This document shows, in pieces, positions 55,182-64,000 of a stretch of DNA of 64,000 nt. Within the stretch, counting starts at the first letter, position 1, and every line of letters starts with the position of its first letter. The notes below the pieces were generated by a model, which was given only the letters and a program-made list of their open reading frames with translations, did no database searches and was not told where the DNA came from. A program made the translations under genes and the position numbers. Source of the stretch: Laccaria trichodermophora (taxonomy: Eukaryota > Basidiomycota > Agaricomycetes > Agaricales > Hydnangiaceae); NCBI GenBank assembly GCA_018417955.1, contig JACTVC010000001.1:4836001-4900000 (forward strand). Direction: 5' to 3'.

Positions 55182-56882
55182 CTGTTAGTGTCTGCACCCT
55201 GCACAGAAGTTGAGGCAAAGCTCCAACAACCTACAAATGGATTACCTGCATGCCAACGGGCACACAACGAGAGCCACGTACTGGAATGTGGTGTATGTGT
55301 CAACATCACAACCTTTCCAAGTAGCCCCGTCGATGTGGGTCATGACACGGTGGAGATGATGCACAGCATGGTAATGGGGATGACTGAAAAAAGGTAAGAA
55401 AGTGGGTGTGTGTGGGCTTAGAGCCCGCAGAATAGCGAGGGAAAAGAATAGAGAGGCTGCTCATCGTTTGGTACAGCGACCAAGTGTACTCCTCTTATCT
55501 TGGAAAAAGAAGATTTGCCAAAGAAGCAGACTGGAAGGCTTGGGACAGCCCTAGTGGCTGACAAATGATGTGCGAAAAATCACGGAGTCAAGGCTGGTAA
55601 ACCAGTCCCCTTGCTGATCAACAAACACCAATATGCCGAAGGGTTGGGTTATTCCACACATCTACCGATTAGGCCTGAATGAAAATCTGAGGGGGTGTGA
55701 GGCCTCTGCTTGAGGAAAGAACTAAGGTCAAATGGGGTTAGTCTTACAGGGTTAGGGGGTTTCCCCACAAGAATGCCTGCCAGCGATGGCCACATGATGG
55801 TGTGCCGTGAGATCTAGGTGCAGTGATAAGGTAGCTCAGGGAGTAAAAGAAGCGATCGAGTTCCTACGCTTGTAAGGGTTAAGCCATGGGCCCCCCTGAA
55901 AGTCCTGATTAGTGTTACAAACGGAAAGTCATGAAAGCAGGCATAAACGGCAGGACAGTTACGTAGTTTAGGTAGCTCATACCCACGAAAAGTCCTGGTC
56001 TACATACTGGATGACTTCCCATAAGGTTTAGAAACCTAGATTATTTTTCTAAACTGACGTGCCATCATGCCGTTTGCCAAATGAGTCAAAATCTGTCAAG
56101 ATTCAACTCTGCTTGTCATCGAGCACCCTCTTCTAGATGAAAATCTAGACGAGGCCTCCAACCCCCCCTTCTAGTTCTAAATCACTTGAATAAACCCTTC
56201 TTTCATTGTCCGATGATCAATCCCTGGGCATCGCGTCCATATCAGGTAATGCATCGAGATACACCAACATATGTAGTAGGCCTTCTATATGATTATACAC
56301 TAGGTTTTTCATGTTTTTCTTGAGAACTGGAATCATGGAATAAATGGTGATGATGATTAAGTTATTTTCTTCACAAATCCATTGTGGACTGAGTTTTGTA
56401 AGATTGCAGTGTGTCGACATGCGTTGACTTCCTTCAAACCCCAGATTTATCATTTGGGCTGCCCAATTGTATACAACCACATTGTCTACAAATTAGAGGC
56501 CACTTCTCCTGCTGTGATTTTGTCCCAATTGAAGCTGGAGGCACAGTGGACAAGGAATGAGCTAAAGTAAAGAGATCCTGAATGAGATCTGTTTCCACAA
56601 AAGAAAAATTGGTTGTGCTTATGTAGATCTGTACTGCTTGACTTACGGTTTAGAACACTGGCAGAATATATTTTCAAACCCTGCCCATCAAACATTTAGA
56701 AGATAATCTAGGATTCTAGACCTTATGGGAAGTCATCCACTATTGTCATGTAACGTGATTGTTAGATTATCTCCGAATAATCATTGACATACACATGGCG
56801 ACCAACCACATCCCTCCAATTTCTCTTTCCCACCATTTTGAGCAGAGCTTCAAGTTCAGGGTTAGATTATGTAATAATAACG
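55182..56882 (-). pseudogene. Copy of the NDUFS1 promoter and first exon, split by an insertion
   Basis: 55182-55483 and 56798-56882 align to 47535-47890: first, part of the presequence exon including the ATG region, then the upstream promoter. Most differences are CpG in the original to TpG or CpA in the copy (for example CTCCGACGACC to CTCCAACAACC, GTCGACGTCAC to GTCAACATCAC). Only exon 1 is present, so it cannot encode a functional subunit. Confidence 0.88.
55484..56797. mobile_element. 1.3-kb insertion of unknown class
   Basis: It interrupts the NDUFS1 copy exactly and is flanked by an 8-bp duplication GCGACCAA (55476-55483 and 56798-56805). The ends GTGTACTCC and ACACATG are not good inverted repeats, and no terminal direct repeat was found. 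It contains an internal inverted repeat (56008-56046 against 56702-56739, with CTTATGGGAAGTCATCCA), so a second element may be nested. No coding frame is recognised. Confidence 0.65.
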
Positions 56883-60260
<3,378 letters not shown>

Positions 60261-60670
60261 TATATAAAGGGGGAGGAATCAACCCACCACGGATGCAGTC
60301 GCATAATCATTCCAATTCCCCAGCCCCCTTGGATTCAAAGAACATGCCAGTTCTCAGCATGGACGCTTCCCGAGCCGACTTGTTCAAGGTGACTGAAGTA
60401 GTTGTCCATTGCGTGGCGTCTAACTGATATCATGTGATTGCGTAACGCGTTTCGGACGCTCCCCAAGCCAAATTGAATCGTCTCAGTCACAAGTTTGCGG
60501 ATATAACAAACGGCGAGGACGACAACTCCAGCCATCAGCCCAGAATGTCAGGATATCACCAACGACAAGGACAACAATTCCAGCCATCAGCCCAAACGTC
60601 GCCAAACTCACTGGATGCCGTGCTTCAGAGGTGGCTCAAACGACAGGTCGGGTTCGTTTGTATTCTATGA
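60261..60670 (+). other. Possible promoter with a short unrecognised gene
   Basis: TATATAAAGG at 60261-60270 stands 83 bases before ATG 60344 (MPVLSMDASRADLFK), which ends at a GTGACT donor-like site. Two alternative continuations are open after about 100 bases. The second exon contains a 43-51 base duplication (CAACTCCAGCCATCAGCCCA). The product is unrecognised; it may be a truncated gene. Confidence 0.35.
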
Positions 60671-60879
60671 GAGCTGGCAGCGAGGCAACACTAGTCTAGT
60701 ATCTGCCATTATGTAGTAGTGCACACCCAGCTCGAAATACATTGATTTGATGGATTTGACATTCTCTTTGGTGTGAGACCTAAAGATTATGCTCAGAAAG
60801 ATTCTGGTCCCAAATCGTAGTTTGTCAACCTAACCACTAACACACCTGCTCAGTACTAAAACGTCCAGTAATTACTGAT

Positions 60880-61996
60880 CTAAGCGAGGGGGTCTATCAC
60901 ACCCATACGCAAGTTCTGTGGCTGAAATGCATCCCGAAATACTGATGACCTGATGCGCACATATGAGCACCATATTGGTGCATCTAGGTTTTTCTCGAAT
61001 TTTCCGACATCATCAGTCTGCATCTTCGTCAAGTCGGAAACAGCGTCACTAATATACTCTTCGTCCTTGAGAAAAACTTTCCGTTCCTTGATCCACGCCA
61101 CTGTCAACGTTTGACAAGCATCACATACGCCCGGTATCTTGACTTTCTCCAACTCTGCGAGGATCTCATGTCCCATTAAACCTGCATCCGGATGGAGGAG
61201 GAATTTCGCAAGACCATTCCACCACTCCTTCTTCCAGGAATAATCACAGTGGAGGGGGGAGGGGCACTCCGGGTCATTGATCGCCTCTGGAGGATGATAG
61301 GCGATTCCTTTTTTGAGCTCCTCGATGCGTGATTTGGTCTGGACGAGGTAGTGAAATGCAACAATCCCAATGCGTACGACATCGTCAAGGGAGAGTGTCA
61401 GAGCTGGCAGGCTGATGAGCTGTCGGAATGCAGGTTCAATCCAATGATCAATCCGATGACGGCGGGCAAGTTCAAGTTGAAGTGCTGGGTGGAAATCAGG
61501 TCTGCCTTCAAACTCTTTGATGGCATATGCGATCCCGTCCTCGATCTCCAGGAACGTTGAGAGATCAAGGATTGCAACAAGGAATTCATTGTCCCTTGGA
61601 TATTCGCTAATAGCTTCCTCAGAAAATAAGATCATGGAAAGGGTAGGGTAATTCACACCTTGGCCCACAAAGCAAGTATGTCAGCAAATGCTCGAACTTT
61701 CCTGGCGTGATATTGGTTGATGGCAGTACAAAGGGATGGTCATCATCTTGACCATCCAGGGCACCTGATGACGTTGACAGGTCTCGCGGAAGTGAAAAAA
61801 TCGTTGCGAATAGTTTAGAACGCCTCGCCAGGATACCAGTATGAAGACGATATAAGGTCGTGTTCATCCGGTCTGACGCCTATTAGGCAGGTTAATCAAC
61901 GGCTTGAAAACATGATATAACAAAGTTCCGCACTTGTAAGACGACATTTCCATCATCATAATAAAAAACTTCGTGCCTACGTCGGGAGGATTCCAT
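60880..61996 (-). CDS. BTB/POZ-domain protein of the agaric type (336 residues)
   Basis: Three exons (61996-61934, 61879-61659, 61606-60880) sum to 1011 bases in frame. Residues 8-40 read VFYYDDGNVVLQ then TLYRLHTGILARRSKLFATI, matching the strand-helix start of BTB domains, followed by a variable acidic loop and KFEHLLTYLLCGP. The later part has EFLVAILDLSTFLEIEDGI and a Cys-containing C-terminal region (CDACQTL) found in the large agaric BTB family. BTB domains mediate dimerisation or cullin-3 binding; the partner here is unknown. Its ATG lies only 15 bases from that of the divergent integrase gene. Confidence 0.78.
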
Positions 61997-62011
61997 GACT
62001 GAGTGAATTTT

Positions 62012-64000
62012 ATGGCAGAGTGGCCCACTGCCACGTTGATGCGAGACCCTGAAATCTATGATCACGATGATAACATAGTGTTTTATGCTTGCCTTCAATT
62101 CCTTATCTCGTCTCAATCTCCTCTCCCAACTATGGATGGACTTCCACATTTCCCAGATCTTCCTGATCGTCAGATCAACCACCCGTGGTCACCGAATGTA
62201 ATTGCGGCACACAGGATTCTCTCAGATACTTACGACCATGTGACAACCATCTTGCGGCATGAAGATGCAGAACCGATACAATTGCGTATCCACGTAGAGA
62301 CAATCAAAAGACAAATCTTTCCAATCCTTGCTGCACTTGAGGACGAGGATGAGATGCGACTTGACCGGGACTGGGTTGTATGCTGTGCAAATATCTTCAC
62401 GCATATCGCTCTTCAACTTCAGAGGGCCGCTCTTGCATTTGAAACAATGTAAATTTGTATTTGTTAATCCAGTGTTCTTAATCTAAGTATTATTTTTTAC
62501 ACATGCCTAGAGTACACGAGAAAGTAACACAAGTGATACCAGTGGGAGAAATACAGACAGGGTATCGTGGTCGGCCTCGAAAAACTTTTGACTGGGATTG
62601 GATGAGGGATGCAACATCTGCACGTCGTAACATCTCAATAGTTGCACTTTCCAAGGCACTCGGAATCCATCGAAACACTCTTAGAAATCATCTGCGAATG
62701 CACGGCATCTATCGGAATTTTTCTGCAATTACAGAGCCAGAAATCGATACCCTGATTAGACACCTGAAGGAGAAGAAGCCCACGGCAGGTATTCGATATG
62801 TCATTGGATACTTCAGGCAAAATGGGATTCGAATACAACGACGACGAATTCGAATGTCCCTCTATCGCATGGATCGGCTAGGACAAACTCTTCGGAATCA
62901 GGATGTTATCAAGCGTCGAAAATACAAAGTCCCACGACCAAATTACCTCTGGCATATGGATGGTCACCACAAACTAATTAAATGGGGTATAGTAATACAT
63001 GGAATTATTGATGGTTGTTGTCGAACAGTAAGATGTCAAAATTCTTTGCCATATGCATTTTTGATTCAATTCGTGTGGTATCAAATTTAGAATGTTGGGA
63101 TTAGGGCAAACACGAATAATCGGGCCTCAACAGTCCTGCAGCTGTTTCTTGATGCAATTCTGAAGTATGGTACACCCATGAAAGGCCGTGGTGACCGGGG
63201 TGGGGAAAATATTGAAGTGGCTGTTTGGATGATAAAATATCGAGGGCCTAACCGTGGATCATTCCTATGGGGAAGGTAATTCGGTCCAGTGGAAATTTAA
63301 GCTCAACTTTTTGATTTACTGCTATTCAGTTCAACAAGAAATTCTCGAATTGAAAGATTTTGGGTAGAAGTCGGCTCTCAAGTTGCTCGACAATGGAGAG
63401 CATTTTTCACCCGCCTGGAAAATATTCATTCTCTAGATGTCAGCAAGTCATGGCATCTGTGGCTGATCCATTTTTTATTTTTGGATGAGATTAACCATGA
63501 TCTCTCAACATTTCAAGAAGAATGGAACCACCACCCTATTTCTCGTCTAGGGCATGAACAAAGCCCCCTTGTGAGTCCCAAAAAATCATAACAATATTCA
63601 AGTTATTTATGTAACCTGTATTTCAAGGATATACGGATGCTTTCAGAATTAAAACATGGAAAATACAACGACATTCTACATGATATTCATCCAGAAACAC
63701 TTCACCGATATTATGGAACACAGTCCTTGGATGGTGCAGATTCACAGAACCTGGAGGACATGATTTCGACAGACCAACAACACCAACTTCGCCATGAACC
63801 AGTCAAGGTACCTGATCACACACCTCCGTTTGCTACACCAGAGGCTGCAGAAATATTTCTTGATGCTCTTGAAGACATAGATACTGCAGAAATTATTCCA
63901 GATGGGCTTGGTGTTGCAGAGGGAGAATGGGATATCAATGGTTATCCGGAGTCAGAAGAAATCAAGGTGGGGCGGAAGACTGTGGAAATTCAGTTACCAT
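62012..64000 (+). mobile_element. DD35E integrase/transposase gene, continues past the window
   Basis: Five exons are seen (62012-62448, 62511-63027, 63091-63275, 63330-63570, 63628 to the end), open over about 580 residues. A helical N-terminal region is followed by a helix-turn-helix-like NISIVALSKALGIHRNTLRN (about residues 190-210), then an rve-type core: WHMDGHHKLI (D about 295), RGDRGGENIEVA (D about 352) and RIERFWVEVGSQ (E about 386). The last two are spaced about 35 residues apart as in retroviral-type integrases. No reverse transcriptase is seen. This spliced integrase family is widespread in agarics; the element type (Ginger-like or another) is not settled. The frame and all visible splice sites are intact. 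The 3' end is outside the window. Confidence 0.8.

Noticed and set aside
55484..56797. LTR retrotransposon remnant
   Set aside because: An AATAAA and a possible primer-like stretch exist inside, but no terminal direct repeats were found.

Overview
The window looks like nuclear DNA of a mushroom-forming basidiomycete (Agaricomycetes). Genes are broken by many introns of about 40-60 bases with GT-AG (occasionally GC-AG) borders. Exon lengths summed with these introns give intact frames for ten genes, and for two more once an insertion is removed. The gene families also fit: NACHT-WD40 type propellers, F-box/LRR and BTB proteins of the agaric type, a PDR transporter and a secreted L-amino-acid oxidase. 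The species cannot be named from sequence alone.

Layout. 1-870: relic of a non-LTR retrotransposon (minus). 884-3370: a 14-repeat WD40 gene that has lost its 5' part and is split by a 313-bp palindrome-ended element. 4317-5162: a hAT-type element. 5913-7795: CSN1, followed by a decayed copy of its own 3' end. 12384-8484 (minus): an eight-exon gene for an unrecognised 1161-residue protein. 12819-13501: a 683-bp inverted-repeat element. 15822-17993: L-amino-acid oxidase. 18436-21572: a tandem array of about 15 tRNA-like units on the minus strand. 22933-21930 (minus) and 23045-23975 (plus): a divergent pair, a universal-stress-type protein and a WW-domain protein. 24307-26025: two divergent tRNA-Arg(CCU) genes with a TA-flanked MITE between them. 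29174-26743 (minus): an F-box/LRR gene cut by a hAT element. 29799-35581: a 23-exon PDR-type ABC transporter. 36140-37000: a basic low-complexity protein. 43031-41845 and 44594-43342 (both minus): twin FtsJ-like methyltransferases. 47722-44968 (minus): the 75-kDa complex I subunit NDUFS1. From 48 kb on the DNA is rich in decayed genes and mobile elements: an NTase-fold gene, a second copy of the NDUFS1 promoter/first exon split by an insertion, an ABCC relic, a BTB gene and a DD35E integrase gene that runs off the window end.

The housekeeping genes (CSN1, NDUFS1, the WW protein) look intact. Around them, duplicated DNA appears to decay mainly by CpG to TpG/CpA changes. This is visible in the NDUFS1 copy, in one hAT target-site duplication and across the tRNA-like array. 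The most unusual object is the array: each unit has A- and B-box-like motifs, a T-arm, a possible 7-bp closing stem and, in nearly every unit, a T5-T9 run just downstream, as expected of a small RNA polymerase III transcription unit repeated about every 180 bp.
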